This document shows, one piece after another, positions 19,747-30,000 of a DNA stretch of 64,000 bases (positions within the stretch are counted from its first letter, which is position 1; each line of letters begins with the position of its first letter). The position numbers and the translations under genes were made by a program. Below the pieces are notes generated by a model. It was given only the letters and a program-made list of their open reading frames with translations. It was not told the DNA's origin and ran no database searches. Source of the stretch: Psychroserpens sp. Hel_I_66 (GTDB lineage: Bacteria > Bacteroidota > Bacteroidia > Flavobacteriales > Flavobacteriaceae); assembly GCF_000799465.1 (NCBI RefSeq), contig NZ_JUGU01000001.1, positions 434,001 to 498,000 on the forward strand, in the 5' to 3' direction.

Positions 19747-21102
19747 ATGAAATTTATAGATACATTAAAAAATGTTTGGAAAATAACTGAGCTAAAAGAC
19801 AGAATCATTCTTACACTTGGTTTGCTTTTAGTGTACCGTTTTGGTGCTCAAGTTGTTTTACCAGGTATTGATGCAAGTCAACTTGGAGGTTTAGCTGATG
19901 GTACTGATGGAGGTATATTAGGAATCCTTAATATGTTTACTGGTGGAGCCTTCGCAAATGCCTCAGTTTTTGCATTGGGCATCATGCCTTATATTTCTGC
20001 ATCTATTGTTGTTCAATTGATGGGAATTGCTATTCCTTATTTACAGAAATTACAAAAAGAAGGAGCTAGCGGACAAAAGAAAATAACACAAATCACACGT
20101 TGGTTGACAATTATTATTTGTTTATTTCAAGCACCAGGTTACTTAGCTAGTTTACAGCCTGCATTTGGTATACCATCTACAGCATTTTTATTAGGCACAG
20201 GACCTCAGTTCTATATATCTTCAGTAATCATATTAGTAACAGGTTGTATCTTTGCAATGTGGTTAGGAGAGAAAATAACAGATAAAGGTATTGGTAACGG
20301 TATATCACTATTGATTATGGTTGGTATTATTGCAACTTTACCCCAATCGTTTATCCAAAACGCAGCATCTCGTTTAGATGGTGGAGGAAATGGTGGTCTT
20401 ATGATGATTTTGATTGAACTGGTAGTTTGGTTTGTAATCATTTTAGCGTGTATCATGTTAGTAATGGCTGTTCGCAAAATTGCTGTTCAATATGCAAGAC
20501 GTACCGCTTCTGGTGGTTATGAAAAAAATGTATTTGGAGGTAATAGACAATTTTTACCATTAAAGCTTAACGCATCTGGTGTAATGCCAATTATATTTGC
20601 TCAAGCAATTATGTTTGTACCAAGTTTAGTTGGAAAATCTTTAGGTTCTTCTAGTGAAGTTGGTCAGTGGATGCAAGCACAGTTTAATGATCCTTTTGGG
20701 TTATGGTATAACGTATTGTTTGCAGTGTTGATTATTGTATTTACATATTTCTACACAGCTATTACTGTTCCTACGAACAAAATGGCAGATGATTTAAAAA
20801 GAAGTGGAGGTTTTATTCCAGGTATAAGACCAGGAACTGAAACTTCAGAATATTTAGATAAAATAATGTCTCAAATTACATTACCAGGATCTATATTTTT
20901 GGCTTTAATAGCTGTGTTCCCAGCAATTATCGTAAAAGTTATGGGTGTTCAAGGTGGTTGGGCATTATTCTTTGGTGGTACATCACTACTAATTATGGTT
21001 GGAGTTGCAATAGACACGATGCAACAAGTGAATTCATACCTGTTGAATAAACATTATGATGGCTTGATGAAGACTGGCAAAAACAGAAAAGCAGTAGCTT
21101 AA
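19747..21102 (+). CDS. secY: Preprotein translocase channel subunit SecY
   Basis: SecY, 451 residues, forms the protein-conducting channel of the inner membrane with SecE and SecG. Ten hydrophobic segments can be followed, starting at about residues 18-35. The plug region near residues 60-75 (GILGILNMFTGGAFANASVF) and the conserved GIMPYISASIVVQLM are present. The cytoplasmic loop TNKMADDLKRSGGFIPGIRPG, involved in ribosome and SecA contact, is intact. In many bacteria adk and map follow; here infA comes next, 88 bases on, as in other flavobacteria. Confidence 0.99.
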   Translation: MKFIDTLKNVWKITELKDRIILTLGLLLVYRFGAQVVLPGIDASQLGGLADGTDGGILGILNMFTGGAFANASVFALGIMPYISASIVVQLMGIAIPYLQKLQKEGASGQKKITQITRWLTIIICLFQAPGYLASLQPAFGIPSTAFLLGTGPQFYISSVIILVTGCIFAMWLGEKITDKGIGNGISLLIMVGIIATLPQSFIQNAASRLDGGGNGGLMMILIELVVWFVIILACIMLVMAVRKIAVQYARRTASGGYEKNVFGGNRQFLPLKLNASGVMPIIFAQAIMFVPSLVGKSLGSSSEVGQWMQAQFNDPFGLWYNVLFAVLIIVFTYFYTAITVPTNKMADDLKRSGGFIPGIRPGTETSEYLDKIMSQITLPGSIFLALIAVFPAIIVKVMGVQGGWALFFGGTSLLIMVGVAIDTMQQVNSYLLNKHYDGLMKTGKNRKAVA

Positions 21103-21190
21103 ATGTAATAATAAATTTAGAGGATTATCTTCGGAAAAATTTTAGGCAAGGTATTTGCTTATTCAAAAGATAAACACTATAATATAAAAT

Positions 21191-21406
21191 ATGGCAAAAC
21201 AATCAGCAATAGAGCAAGACGGATCAATTATAGAAGCATTGTCAAATGCTATGTTCCGAGTTGAACTAGAAAATGGTCACATTGTGACTGCACACATTTC
21301 AGGTAAAATGCGTATGCATTATATAAAATTATTACCTGGAGATAAAGTAAAATTAGAAATGAGTCCTTATGATTTAACTAAGGCTCGCATAACTTATAGA
21401 TACTAA
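21191..21406 (+). CDS. infA: Translation initiation factor IF-1
   Basis: IF-1, 71 residues, a single OB-fold that occupies the A site during initiation. It has [30 protein letters not shown] and [29 protein letters not shown]. It is preceded by an 88-base gap with no clear promoter; that gap holds one copy of the recurrent octamer (CTTCGGAA, 21129-21136). Confidence 0.99.
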   Translation: MAKQSAIEQDGSIIEALSNAMFRVELENGHIVTAHISGKMRMHYIKLLPGDKVKLEMSPYDLTKARITYRY

Positions 21407-21460
21407 TACGATGAAACCGTAAGGTTCCATCTTACAATAGTAAATAATAACTAAGACAAG

Positions 21461-21577
21461 ATGAAAGTTAGAGCATCAATTAAAAAAAGAAGTGCAGACT
21501 GTAAATTAGTCCGCAGAAAAGGTAGACTTTACGTCATTAACAAAAAGAATCCTAGATTCAAACAAAGACAAGGGTAA
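21461..21577 (+). CDS. rpmJ: 50S ribosomal protein L36 (zinc-free type)
   Basis: This 38-residue gene starts [20 protein letters not shown] and ends [10 protein letters not shown]36 lies in the 50S subunit near the GTPase-associated region. The zinc-binding form has Cys at 11, 14 and 27 and His at 32. Here only Cys14 remains; the others are Ser11, Asn27 and Arg32, so this is the zinc-independent form. It lies 54 bases after infA and 2 bases before rpsM, the conserved infA-rpmJ-rpsM order. Confidence 0.98.
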   Translation: MKVRASIKKRSADCKLVRRKGRLYVINKKNPRFKQRQG

Positions 21578-21579
21578 TT

Positions 21580-21954
21580 ATGGCAAGAATTGCAGGTGTA
21601 GACATACCAAAACAGAAAAGAGGAGTTATCTCTTTAACTTATATCTACGGAGTAGGTAGAAGTAGAGCACAAGAAATTTTAGCTAGCGCTAAAGTTGACG
21701 AAAACATCAAAGTACAAGATTGGACAGATGAGCAAATTGGAGCAATCCGTGACGCTGTTGGAACTTATACTATTGAAGGTGAATTACGATCAGAAACACA
21801 ATTGAACATTAAGCGATTAATGGATATTGGTTGTTACAGAGGTATTCGTCATAGAGCTGGACTTCCATTAAGAGGTCAAAGAACTAAAAACAACTCTAGA
21901 ACTAGAAAAGGTAGAAGAAAAACTGTTGCTAACAAGAAAAAAGCAACTAAATAA
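21580..21954 (+). CDS. rpsM: 30S ribosomal protein S13
   Basis: S13, 124 residues, bridges the subunits and touches P-site tRNA. It starts [26 protein letters not shown] and has the C-terminal [31 protein letters not shown] in pieces as expected. The 104-base gap to rpsK contains an imperfect GAATC/GATTC inverted repeat but no T-run. Confidence 0.99.
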   Translation: MARIAGVDIPKQKRGVISLTYIYGVGRSRAQEILASAKVDENIKVQDWTDEQIGAIRDAVGTYTIEGELRSETQLNIKRLMDIGCYRGIRHRAGLPLRGQRTKNNSRTRKGRRKTVANKKKATK

Positions 21955-22058
21955 CAATTAGACATTAGTCATTAGTTAAAATGTTAGAGGAATCTGTTCG
22001 AAATAGAAATGTTTAGGATTCTAAAAACTAAAACAACTAACAACTATAAATTTTAAAT

Positions 22059-22442
22059 ATGGCAAAGTCAAGTACAAAAAAACGTAAAGTAATAGTTGAT
22101 GCTGTTGGAGAAGCTCATGTAGCTGCATCCTTTAACAACATCATTATTTCTTTAACAAACAAAAAAGGTGACGTTATTTCATGGTCATCTGCTGGTAAAA
22201 TGGGATTTAGAGGTTCTAAAAAGAACACACCATATGCTGCTCAATTAGCTGCTGAAGATTGTGCAGGAGTAGCAAAAGAAGCTGGTTTAAAGAAAGTAAA
22301 AGTTTACGTTAAAGGTCCAGGGAATGGTAGAGAATCTGCTATTAGATCTATTCATAACGCTGGTATCGAAGTAACAGAGATTATCGATGTTACTCCATTA
22401 CCACATAATGGATGTAGACCTCCAAAAAGAAGAAGAGTATAA
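22059..22442 (+). CDS. rpsK: 30S ribosomal protein S11
   Basis: S11, 127 residues, platform protein near the E site. It has [38 protein letters not shown] and the end [18 protein letters not shown]. It is followed by a strong terminator hairpin, which suggests that the rpsL-to-rpsK transcript can end here and that rpsD, rpoA and rplQ have their own promoter. Confidence 0.99.
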   Translation: MAKSSTKKRKVIVDAVGEAHVAASFNNIIISLTNKKGDVISWSSAGKMGFRGSKKNTPYAAQLAAEDCAGVAKEAGLKKVKVYVKGPGNGRESAIRSIHNAGIEVTEIIDVTPLPHNGCRPPKRRRV

Positions 22443-22459
22443 TTTATATCTTTTTAAGA

Positions 22460-22500
22460 ATGAATATCAACCGTTTTTTAATGGTTGATATTCATTTTTT
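22460..22500 (+). terminator. Intrinsic terminator after rpsK
   Basis: ATGAATATCAACC (22460-22472) pairs perfectly with GGTTGATATTCAT (22483-22495) around a 10-base loop, and the 3' arm runs into a T-tract. It lies inside the alpha cluster, between rpsK and rpsD. Confidence 0.75.
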
Positions 22501-22513
22501 ATATGTAAATTTG
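22485..22513 (+). promoter_or_regulatory. Promoter of rpsD-rpoA-rplQ
   Basis: TAAATTTG at 22506-22513 matches the -7 consensus. TTG at 22485-22487 is 18 bases upstream and lies within the 3' arm of the preceding terminator. The predicted start near 22519 gives a leader of about 97 bases before rpsD. Confidence 0.6.
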
Positions 22514-22615
22514 CAAACTGAAAAATAACAAACAAGTATCAACAAGAGATCAACGTTTGTCGAAGGATAAGATTAAGACCTTAATTCACAAACACTCTTA
22601 AAAACAAATTTAAAA

Positions 22616-23221
22616 ATGGCAAGATATACTGGTCCTAAAACTAAAATAGCCCGAAAATTCGGTGAAGCTATTTTTGGAGATGATAAAGCTTTCGAGAAAA
22701 GAAACTATCCTCCAGGTCAACATGGTGCAAACAAGCGTCGTGGAAAAAAATCTGAATATGCTATCCAATTAATGGAAAAGCAAAAAGCTAAGTATACTTA
22801 CGGTATATTAGAAAAGCAATTCAGAAACATGTTTAAAAAAGCAACTGCTGCTCAGGGCATTACTGGTGAAGTTCTACTTCAACTTTGTGAGTCTCGTTTA
22901 GATAACGTTGCCTTTAGAATGGGATTATCTCCTTCAAGAAGTGGAGCGAGACAATTAGTATCTCACAGACATATTACTGTAAATGGTGAAATAGTCAACA
23001 TTCCATCTTACCAATTAAAAGCTGGTGATGTTGTAGCTGTAAGAGAAAAATCTAAATCACTAGAAGCTATTCAAAGTTCATTAGCTAATTCTAGCAATGT
23101 ATATGAATGGATTACTTGGAACAATGATACAAAACAAGGAACTTATGTTTCTGTTCCAGAAAGAATTCAAATTCCAGAAAATATCAACGAGCAATACATC
23201 GTCGAATTATATTCTAAATAA
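22616..23221 (+). CDS. rpsD: 30S ribosomal protein S4
   Basis: S4, 201 residues, nucleates 30S assembly and is a known autogenous repressor of the alpha operon in E. coli. It starts [20 protein letters not shown], lacks the N-terminal Cys cluster of the zinc form, and has an S4 RNA-binding fold (about residues 92-155, [20 protein letters not shown]). It is the first gene after the internal promoter, with a long leader that could hold S4-type control. Confidence 0.99.
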   Translation: MARYTGPKTKIARKFGEAIFGDDKAFEKRNYPPGQHGANKRRGKKSEYAIQLMEKQKAKYTYGILEKQFRNMFKKATAAQGITGEVLLQLCESRLDNVAFRMGLSPSRSGARQLVSHRHITVNGEIVNIPSYQLKAGDVVAVREKSKSLEAIQSSLANSSNVYEWITWNNDTKQGTYVSVPERIQIPENINEQYIVELYSK

Positions 23222-23315
23222 TAAATAATCACATTGGTATTTAGCCAAAGGATTTATTAGTCTTCTTCATACTTATAAATCGCGCAACTAAATAACAATT
23301 AAAAAGAAGAAAAAT

Positions 23316-24308
23316 ATGGCAATTTTAAATTTTCAGAAACCTGACAAGGTAATCATGATTGATTCAACTGAATTTGAAGGAAAATTCGAATTTAGACCTT
23401 TAGAACCAGGTTATGGATTAACAGTAGGTAATGCTTTAAGAAGAGTTTTATTATCTTCACTAGAAGGTTTTGCAATCACATCGATTAGAGTAGAAGGAGT
23501 AGATCACGAATTCTCAACAATAGCGGGTGTAGTTGAAGATGTTACAGAAATAATCTTAAATCTTAAACAAGTAAACTTCAAGCGTCAAATTGATGAAGTT
23601 GATAACGAGTCTGTTTCAATTTCAATCTCTGGTCAAAATCAAATTAAAGCAGGTGATTTTCAAAAGTTTATTTCAGGTTTTCAAGTATTAAACAAAGATT
23701 TAGTCATTTGTAACTTAGATCCTAAAGTAAATATCAATATGGAAATTACTATTGAAAAAGGTAGAGGTTATGTTCCTGCGGAAGAAAATAAAAAAGCTTC
23801 AGCACCAATAGGAACAATCTTTACAGATTCAATATATACTCCAATAAAAAACGTAAAATATAGCATTGAAAACTGGCGTGTTGAGCAAAAGACCGATTTT
23901 GAGAAATTGGTTTTTGAAATCATTACAGATGGTTCAATTGCACCAAAAGATGCCTTAACAGAAGCAGCTAAAATATTAATTCACCACTTCATGTTATTCT
24001 CAGATGAGCGTATCACTTTAGAGGCTGATGAAATCGCACAAACCGAAACTTATGATGAAGAATCACTTCACATGAGACAACTATTGAAAACTAAATTAGT
24101 TGATATGGATCTTTCTGTACGTGCTCTAAATTGTTTAAAAGCTGCAGAAGTAGATACCTTGGGAGACTTAGTATCTTTCAATAAAAATGATTTAATGAAG
24201 TTCCGTAACTTTGGTAAGAAATCTTTAACAGAGCTTGAAGAGCTTGTAAATGTTAAAGGTCTTAACTTCGGAATGGACTTAGCAAAATACAAATTAGATA
24301 AAGATTAA
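23316..24308 (+). CDS. rpoA: RNA polymerase alpha subunit
   Basis: Alpha, 330 residues, nucleates polymerase assembly. The N-terminal dimerisation domain (to about residue 230) has [26 protein letters not shown]. The C-terminal domain (about 255-325) has [36 protein letters not shown], which contacts UP elements and activators. It lies between rpsD and rplQ as in most bacteria. One recurrent octamer occurs at 24266-24273. Confidence 0.99.
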   Translation: MAILNFQKPDKVIMIDSTEFEGKFEFRPLEPGYGLTVGNALRRVLLSSLEGFAITSIRVEGVDHEFSTIAGVVEDVTEIILNLKQVNFKRQIDEVDNESVSISISGQNQIKAGDFQKFISGFQVLNKDLVICNLDPKVNINMEITIEKGRGYVPAEENKKASAPIGTIFTDSIYTPIKNVKYSIENWRVEQKTDFEKLVFEIITDGSIAPKDALTEAAKILIHHFMLFSDERITLEADEIAQTETYDEESLHMRQLLKTKLVDMDLSVRALNCLKAAEVDTLGDLVSFNKNDLMKFRNFGKKSLTELEELVNVKGLNFGMDLAKYKLDKD

Positions 24309-24379
24309 TTTTAATTTACAATAATCATATTTTGCTCCTCAATCATTGAGTTTGGAAGCAAGATGATAAATAAAAAGTC

Positions 24380-24850
24380 ATGAGACACGGAAAGAAATTT
24401 AACCATTTAGGAAGACAAACTGCCCATAGAAAGGCAATGTTAGCTAACATGGCATGTTCGTTAATCGAGCACAAACGCATCAACACAACAGTGGCTAAAG
24501 CAAAAGCTTTAAAACAATTTGTTGAGCCAATGATTACAAAGTCAAAATCTGATACAACTCACAATAGACGTATCGTTATGGCTAAGTTAAGACAAAAAGA
24601 CGTTGTTGCTGAGTTGTTCAGAGACGTAGCTCCCAAAATAGGTGACCGTCCAGGTGGTTATACCAGAATCATTAAATTAGGTAATAGACTTGGTGATAAT
24701 GCTGATATGGCAATGATAGAGTTAGTAGATTATAATGAAATCTATAATGCAGGTAAAGTAGAGAAGAAGACAACTAGAAGAAGTCGTCGAGGAGGCTCTA
24801 AGCCAGCTGCTACTCCAGTAGAGACTAAAGCAACTAACGAAGAAGAATAA
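24380..24850 (+). CDS. rplQ: 50S ribosomal protein L17
   Basis: L17, 156 residues. The core (residues 1-120) has [29 protein letters not shown] and the Gly-Gly-Tyr-Thr-Arg segment. About 35 further residues form a Lys/Arg-, Thr- and Glu-rich tail typical of Bacteroidetes. It is the last gene of the cluster, followed by a strong terminator. Confidence 0.99.
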   Translation: MRHGKKFNHLGRQTAHRKAMLANMACSLIEHKRINTTVAKAKALKQFVEPMITKSKSDTTHNRRIVMAKLRQKDVVAELFRDVAPKIGDRPGGYTRIIKLGNRLGDNADMAMIELVDYNEIYNAGKVEKKTTRRSRRGGSKPAATPVETKATNEEE

Positions 24851-24963
24851 AAATGCTAATAAATAAGCTAGCAAAATTTGATATCAATATAGATAGTAAA
24901 ATTAAACTAGTTTGTTTGCTATGTAAACCTCGATTATCGAGTGTTAATAAGCATTTAATATAT

Positions 24964-24998
24964 AAAGGATAATCTATTTTAGATTATCCTTTTTTTTT
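24964..24998 (+). terminator. Intrinsic terminator after rplQ
   Basis: AAAGGATAATCT (24964-24975), loop ATTTT, AGATTATCCTTT (24981-24992), within a run of T. It ends the ribosomal cluster. Confidence 0.85.
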
Positions 24999-25020
24999 AT
25001 CAATTTTGTAAAACCTTGTT

Positions 25021-25034
25021 CCTGTAAATACAGG
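25021..25034 (+). promoter_or_regulatory. Short inverted repeat before carA
   Basis: CCTGTA-AA-TACAGG lies 17 bases before the carA start. The 2-base spacer is too tight for a stable RNA loop, so a dimeric-protein operator or a fragment of a dispersed repeat is more likely. Carbamoyl-phosphate synthase genes are often regulated by arginine or pyrimidines, but nothing here identifies the regulator. Confidence 0.3.
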
Positions 25035-25051
25035 GATCTCATTCAAAAACT

Positions 25052-26155
25052 ATGAAATACCAAAAACGTAAAAAAGCCCTAATCTTACTCGCAGACGGAA
25101 CAATTTTTCACGGTAAATCAATTGGCAAGGAAGGAACTGCCTTTGGTGAAGTTTGTTTTAATACAGGTACAACAGGATACCAGGAAATTTTCACAGATCC
25201 ATCTTATTATGGTCAATTAATGGTAACCACCAATGCACACATTGGTAATTATGGTACATTGGCAGAAGAAGTAGAATCTGACAACATTAAAATTGCTGGT
25301 CTAATTTGTAGAAATTTTAGTTTCAATTATTCTCGACCAGCGGGAGATAAATCGCTAGAGGAGTTCTTGAAAGATAACAATCTATTGGCAATATCAAATG
25401 TAGATACAAGAGCTTTAGTTAGTCACATAAGAGATTACGGAGCAATGAATGCAGTAATTTCTACAGATGTCGATAACATAGAGGGTTTGAAAAAACAATT
25501 GTCCGAAGTGCCAAGTATGGAAGGTTTGGAGTTAGCCTCTCAGGTGTCCACAAAAGAACCTTATTACTTCGGAAATGAGAACGCAACCTATAAAATCGCT
25601 GCATTGGATATTGGTATCAAAAAGAATATACTTCGCAATCTTGCAAAACGTGATGCTTATATTAAAGTATTTCCTTACAACTCAACATTTGAAGATTTAG
25701 AATCTTTCAAACCAAATGGTTATTTTTTATCTAACGGTCCTGGCGATCCAGAACCATTGGTTGAAGCTCAGTCTATCGCAAAGGAAATCATAAAGAGAGA
25801 TTTACCATTGTTTGGTATTTGTTTGGGGCATCAAGTTATTGCCCTGGCAAACGGTATTTCAACATACAAAATGCACCACGGTCATAGAGGGATAAACCAT
25901 CCAGTTAAAAATTTGGTAACCACAAAAGGGGAAATCACATCACAAAACCATGGATTTGCCATTAATAGAGAAGAAACCGAAAACCATCCGGATATTGCAA
26001 TTACCCACATCCACCTTAATGACCAAACTGTAGCAGGAATAAAAATGACAAATAAAAATTGTTTTTCGGTTCAATATCACCCAGAAGCAGGTCCAGGACC
26101 AAACGATTCAAACTATTTATTTGATCAGTTTATCCAGAATATGCAAAAAAAATAA
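25052..26155 (+). CDS. carA: Carbamoyl-phosphate synthase, small (glutaminase) subunit
   Basis: CarA, 367 residues, releases ammonia from glutamine for the large subunit CarB, feeding pyrimidine and arginine synthesis. The N-terminal domain has FNTGTTGYQEIFTDPSYYGQ. The class I glutaminase domain (about 185-365) has GICLGHQ with nucleophile Cys257, and SVQYHPEAGPGP with the His and Glu of the triad. carB is not in the window, unlike the carAB operons of many bacteria. A strong terminator follows. Confidence 0.98.
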   Translation: MKYQKRKKALILLADGTIFHGKSIGKEGTAFGEVCFNTGTTGYQEIFTDPSYYGQLMVTTNAHIGNYGTLAEEVESDNIKIAGLICRNFSFNYSRPAGDKSLEEFLKDNNLLAISNVDTRALVSHIRDYGAMNAVISTDVDNIEGLKKQLSEVPSMEGLELASQVSTKEPYYFGNENATYKIAALDIGIKKNILRNLAKRDAYIKVFPYNSTFEDLESFKPNGYFLSNGPGDPEPLVEAQSIAKEIIKRDLPLFGICLGHQVIALANGISTYKMHHGHRGINHPVKNLVTTKGEITSQNHGFAINREETENHPDIAITHIHLNDQTVAGIKMTNKNCFSVQYHPEAGPGPNDSNYLFDQFIQNMQKK

Positions 26156-26159
26156 TGAT

Positions 26160-26197
26160 GAAAAAGCAACGAAATCTAAAATTCGTTGCTTTTTCTC
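26160..26197 (+). terminator. Intrinsic terminator after carA
   Basis: GAAAAAGCAACGAA (26160-26173) pairs with TTCGTTGCTTTTTC (26182-26195), 14 base pairs around an 8-base loop, with a T-rich 3' arm. Confidence 0.85.
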
Positions 26198-26271
26198 TTT
26201 TACGAAAACATTATAGTTAAGATAAAATGTAATTCTACTTCGCTTAGATTATAAATAGACTAACTATTTTG

Positions 26272-26279
26272 TAAATTTG
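26272..26279 (+). promoter_or_regulatory. Promoter -7 box of eno
   Basis: TAAATTTG, an exact -7 consensus match, lies 33 bases before the eno start. No good TTTG is found at the right distance upstream. The surrounding TATTTTGTAAATTT is repeated upstream of gltA (from 28592). Confidence 0.5.
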
Positions 26280-26297
26280 AACTTAACATAAAACTAA

Positions 26298-27605
<1,308 letters not shown>

Positions 27606-27628
27606 GTTTTTCCGAAGAAAAAAAAATT

Positions 27629-27664
27629 AAAAACCTATACGTTAATTCGTGTAGGTTTTTTTTG
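27629..27664 (+). terminator. Terminator between eno and the convergent DUF481-like gene
   Basis: AAAAACCTATACG (27629-27641), loop TTAATT, CGTGTAGGTTTTT (27648-27660), with T-tract on one strand and A-tract on the other, so it can serve both genes. Confidence 0.85.
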
Positions 27665-27669
27665 TCTAA

Positions 27670-28422
27670 TCAAAAACTATAAATCAAGCCATTGGTCAAT
27701 TCAAATTGTGTCTTCGGAATTTCAGAACTCACAGGAACTGCATCGTAGAAATAATTAAAGGTCGTCTTAAATGCAAGATTCTTGAAAACCTCAAATAATA
27801 GAGAGGTATTGCTGGAGAGACGATAATCATTAAATACGTCCAATTTGGGCTGGTAATAGCTGGTGCTAATGATACTTATCGTTTCCGTAGGATATAAACT
27901 AAATGATAAATAGGCACTTCCTCGTACATCGTTTTGTGTTCTATCGCTAATAACATTTGACGCTTTTTCGTATTCATACATAATTAAAGTACCCAAATAG
28001 AAACGATAGTTGTCATTTTTAAACAGTTTAAAACGAGGGCCAGTACCCAGCAAACCTCTAAAATCAATTTGTGAAACAGCATCATATTGCGCTTGTGCGA
28101 ACGCCTCCCATTTTACGAGATCTGTCAATTTTCTATTGTAACGCAAATGTTGTGTACCACGATTTACCAAATCGTTATTTTCAATCTTCTGAAAGTTTAA
28201 ATCATTGACAAAAAGCCAGAGATTGGTCTTATCGTTATATTGTACATGTGCTTTATTTGCAATCCTGAAAATATCATTCTTGTTTTTTATTAGTGAAACA
28301 TCGAGACTTACAGATCCAGTCCATTTTGCAGAATCTGATGTTTTTCGCAATGTTTCTACGTTAACAACTTGGGAGTGACAAGTAAGGTTTATAAATATGA
28401 TTAGCAATAGCAGCCTGTACAT
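27670..28422 (-). CDS. DUF481-like outer-membrane beta-barrel protein
   Basis: The protein has 250 residues: a signal peptide (1-17, ending CHSQ), then alternating amphipathic strands, ending in Phe (GLIYSF) as barrel proteins do. Segments such as WTGSVSLDVSLIKNKND, NRGTQHLRYNRKLTDLVKWEAFAQAQYD and LLGTGPRFKLF match the DUF481 pattern (YdiY-like). Function is unknown. It is monocistronic, convergent with eno and divergent from gltA. Confidence 0.75.
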   Translation of the reverse strand: MYRLLLLIIFINLTCHSQVVNVETLRKTSDSAKWTGSVSLDVSLIKNKNDIFRIANKAHVQYNDKTNLWLFVNDLNFQKIENNDLVNRGTQHLRYNRKLTDLVKWEAFAQAQYDAVSQIDFRGLLGTGPRFKLFKNDNYRFYLGTLIMYEYEKASNVISDRTQNDVRGSAYLSFSLYPTETISIISTSYYQPKLDVFNDYRLSSNTSLLFEVFKNLAFKTTFNYFYDAVPVSSEIPKTQFELTNGLIYSF

Positions 28423-28649
28423 GGTAAAATTTTTAGAAGCACAAAAATACTATTATAGCATTAAAACTATAATAAAATGTGATGATTGTGATATGATGTA
28501 TAAATTTCAATTTTCCGGAGAATATAAATATCAATTTTTTGAATACCTAAATTGTTAAAAGCATTATAAATCTACTTCGTATATCCTTAGATATTTTGTA
28601 AATTTACATTCCGCAGAAAAAATTAAACTTTAATAAAATCTTAGAATAA

Positions 28650-29936
28650 ATGTCAGATAAAGCTACATTAGAAATACATGGTAAAAAACACGAGTTTCCT
28701 TTAGTTACAGGAACTGAAAATGAAGTTGCAATAGACATCAAAACATTGAGAAGTGTTACTGATGGTGTTGTAACTATAGATCCAGGTTATAAAAACACGG
28801 GATCTTGTGAAAGTGCTATTACTTTTCTTGATGGTGAAAAAGGAATTTTAAGATATAGAGGTTATTCTATCGAGGAGCTAGCTGAAAAAGCAGATTTTCT
28901 TGAAGTCGCTTACCTTTTGATTTTTGGAGAATTACCAAATAAGGAGCAGCACGATAAATTTCATGCAGATATCAAAAAGAACTCTGTAGTTGATGATGAC
29001 ATTAAGAAAATATTAGATGCTTTTCCAAAATCGGCACATCCAATGGGAGTTCTGGCTTCATTGACTAGTGCTTTAACTGCTTTTAATCCTTCTTCTGTCA
29101 ATGTAGATTCTGAAGAAGACATGTACAAAGCTATCGTTAAGATTCTTGGAAAATTTCCAATCTTAGTGGCTTGGACAATGCGTAAGAAAAAAGGATTACC
29201 ATTTGATTATGGAAATTCTTCTCTAGGCTATGTAGAGAATTTATTGCAAATGATGTTTAAGCAGCCAAACGAAGATTACAAACAAAACCCAATTTTAGTT
29301 AATGCATTAGATAAACTATTAATCTTACATGCAGATCATGAACAAAACTGTTCTACATCTACGGTTAGAATAGTAGGTTCGTCTCACGCTGGATTATTTG
29401 CATCATTATCTGCAGGAATCTCTGCACTTTGGGGACCACTTCATGGTGGAGCAAATCAAGCAGTTCTTGAAATGCTAGAAGGTATTAAAGAAGATGGTGG
29501 AGATACCAAAAAATATATGGCTAAAGCTAAGGATAAGGATGATCCTTTCCGTTTGATGGGCTTTGGACACCGTGTCTATAAAAACTTTGATCCTCGAGCA
29601 AAAATTATTAAAAAAGCTGCAGATGAAGTTTTAGGCGATTTAGGAGTTGAAGATCCAATTTTAGATATCGCAAAAGGTTTAGAAAAAGAAGCATTGGAAG
29701 ATCAATATTTTGTTGATAGAAAATTATATCCAAACGTAGATTTCTATTCAGGAATAATCTATAGAGGTATGGATATACCAACCGAAATGTTCACGGTAAT
29801 GTTTGCTTTAGGGCGTTTACCAGGTTGGATTTCACAATGGAGAGAAATGCGTTTACGTAAAGAACCAATTGGTAGACCTAGACAAATTTACATAGGCGAG
29901 ACTCATAGACCTTTTAAAGAAATGAGCAAAAGATAA
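28650..29936 (+). CDS. gltA: Citrate synthase (type II, hexameric class)
   Basis: Citrate synthase, 428 residues, condenses acetyl-CoA with oxaloacetate to start the TCA cycle. Catalytic residues lie in GPLHGGANQAVLEML (His), MGFGHRVYKNFDPRA (His) and NVDFYSGIIY (Asp). The length and the N-terminal beta domain (SDKATLEIHGKKHEFPLVTGTENE) fit the Gram-negative long form. The upstream region shares TATTTTGTAAATTT with the eno promoter. It has its own terminator. Confidence 0.98.
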   Translation: MSDKATLEIHGKKHEFPLVTGTENEVAIDIKTLRSVTDGVVTIDPGYKNTGSCESAITFLDGEKGILRYRGYSIEELAEKADFLEVAYLLIFGELPNKEQHDKFHADIKKNSVVDDDIKKILDAFPKSAHPMGVLASLTSALTAFNPSSVNVDSEEDMYKAIVKILGKFPILVAWTMRKKKGLPFDYGNSSLGYVENLLQMMFKQPNEDYKQNPILVNALDKLLILHADHEQNCSTSTVRIVGSSHAGLFASLSAGISALWGPLHGGANQAVLEMLEGIKEDGGDTKKYMAKAKDKDDPFRLMGFGHRVYKNFDPRAKIIKKAADEVLGDLGVEDPILDIAKGLEKEALEDQYFVDRKLYPNVDFYSGIIYRGMDIPTEMFTVMFALGRLPGWISQWREMRLRKEPIGRPRQIYIGETHRPFKEMSKR

Positions 29937-29955
29937 AATTGTTGAATACAATATT

Positions 29956-29988
29956 AAAAGCTTCATATTTAATTATGGAGCTTTTTTT
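29956..29988 (+). terminator. Intrinsic terminator after gltA
   Basis: AAAAGCTTCATA (29956-29967) pairs with TATGGAGCTTTT (29974-29985) with one T-G pair, loop TTTAAT, then T-tract. The next gene's -7 box starts on its last base. Confidence 0.85.
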
Positions 29989-29995
29989 ATATTTG
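29988..29995 (+). promoter_or_regulatory. Promoter -7 box of the amidinotransferase-like gene
   Basis: TATATTTG, an exact consensus match, ends 5 bases before ATG 30001. Transcription would start at or within a few bases of the ATG, so the mRNA is predicted to be leaderless. Confidence 0.55.
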
Positions 29996-30000
29996 TGACT

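Noticed and set aside
23222..23315. tRNA or other RNA gene in spacers of the ribosomal cluster (also checked 21103-21190, 21955-22058, 24851-25051)
   Set aside because: No cloverleaf-like pairing or CCA end; only short stems.
29995..30000. GTG start for the amidinotransferase-like gene
   Set aside because: The G of this GTG is the last base of the TATATTTG promoter box, so it is unlikely to be transcribed.
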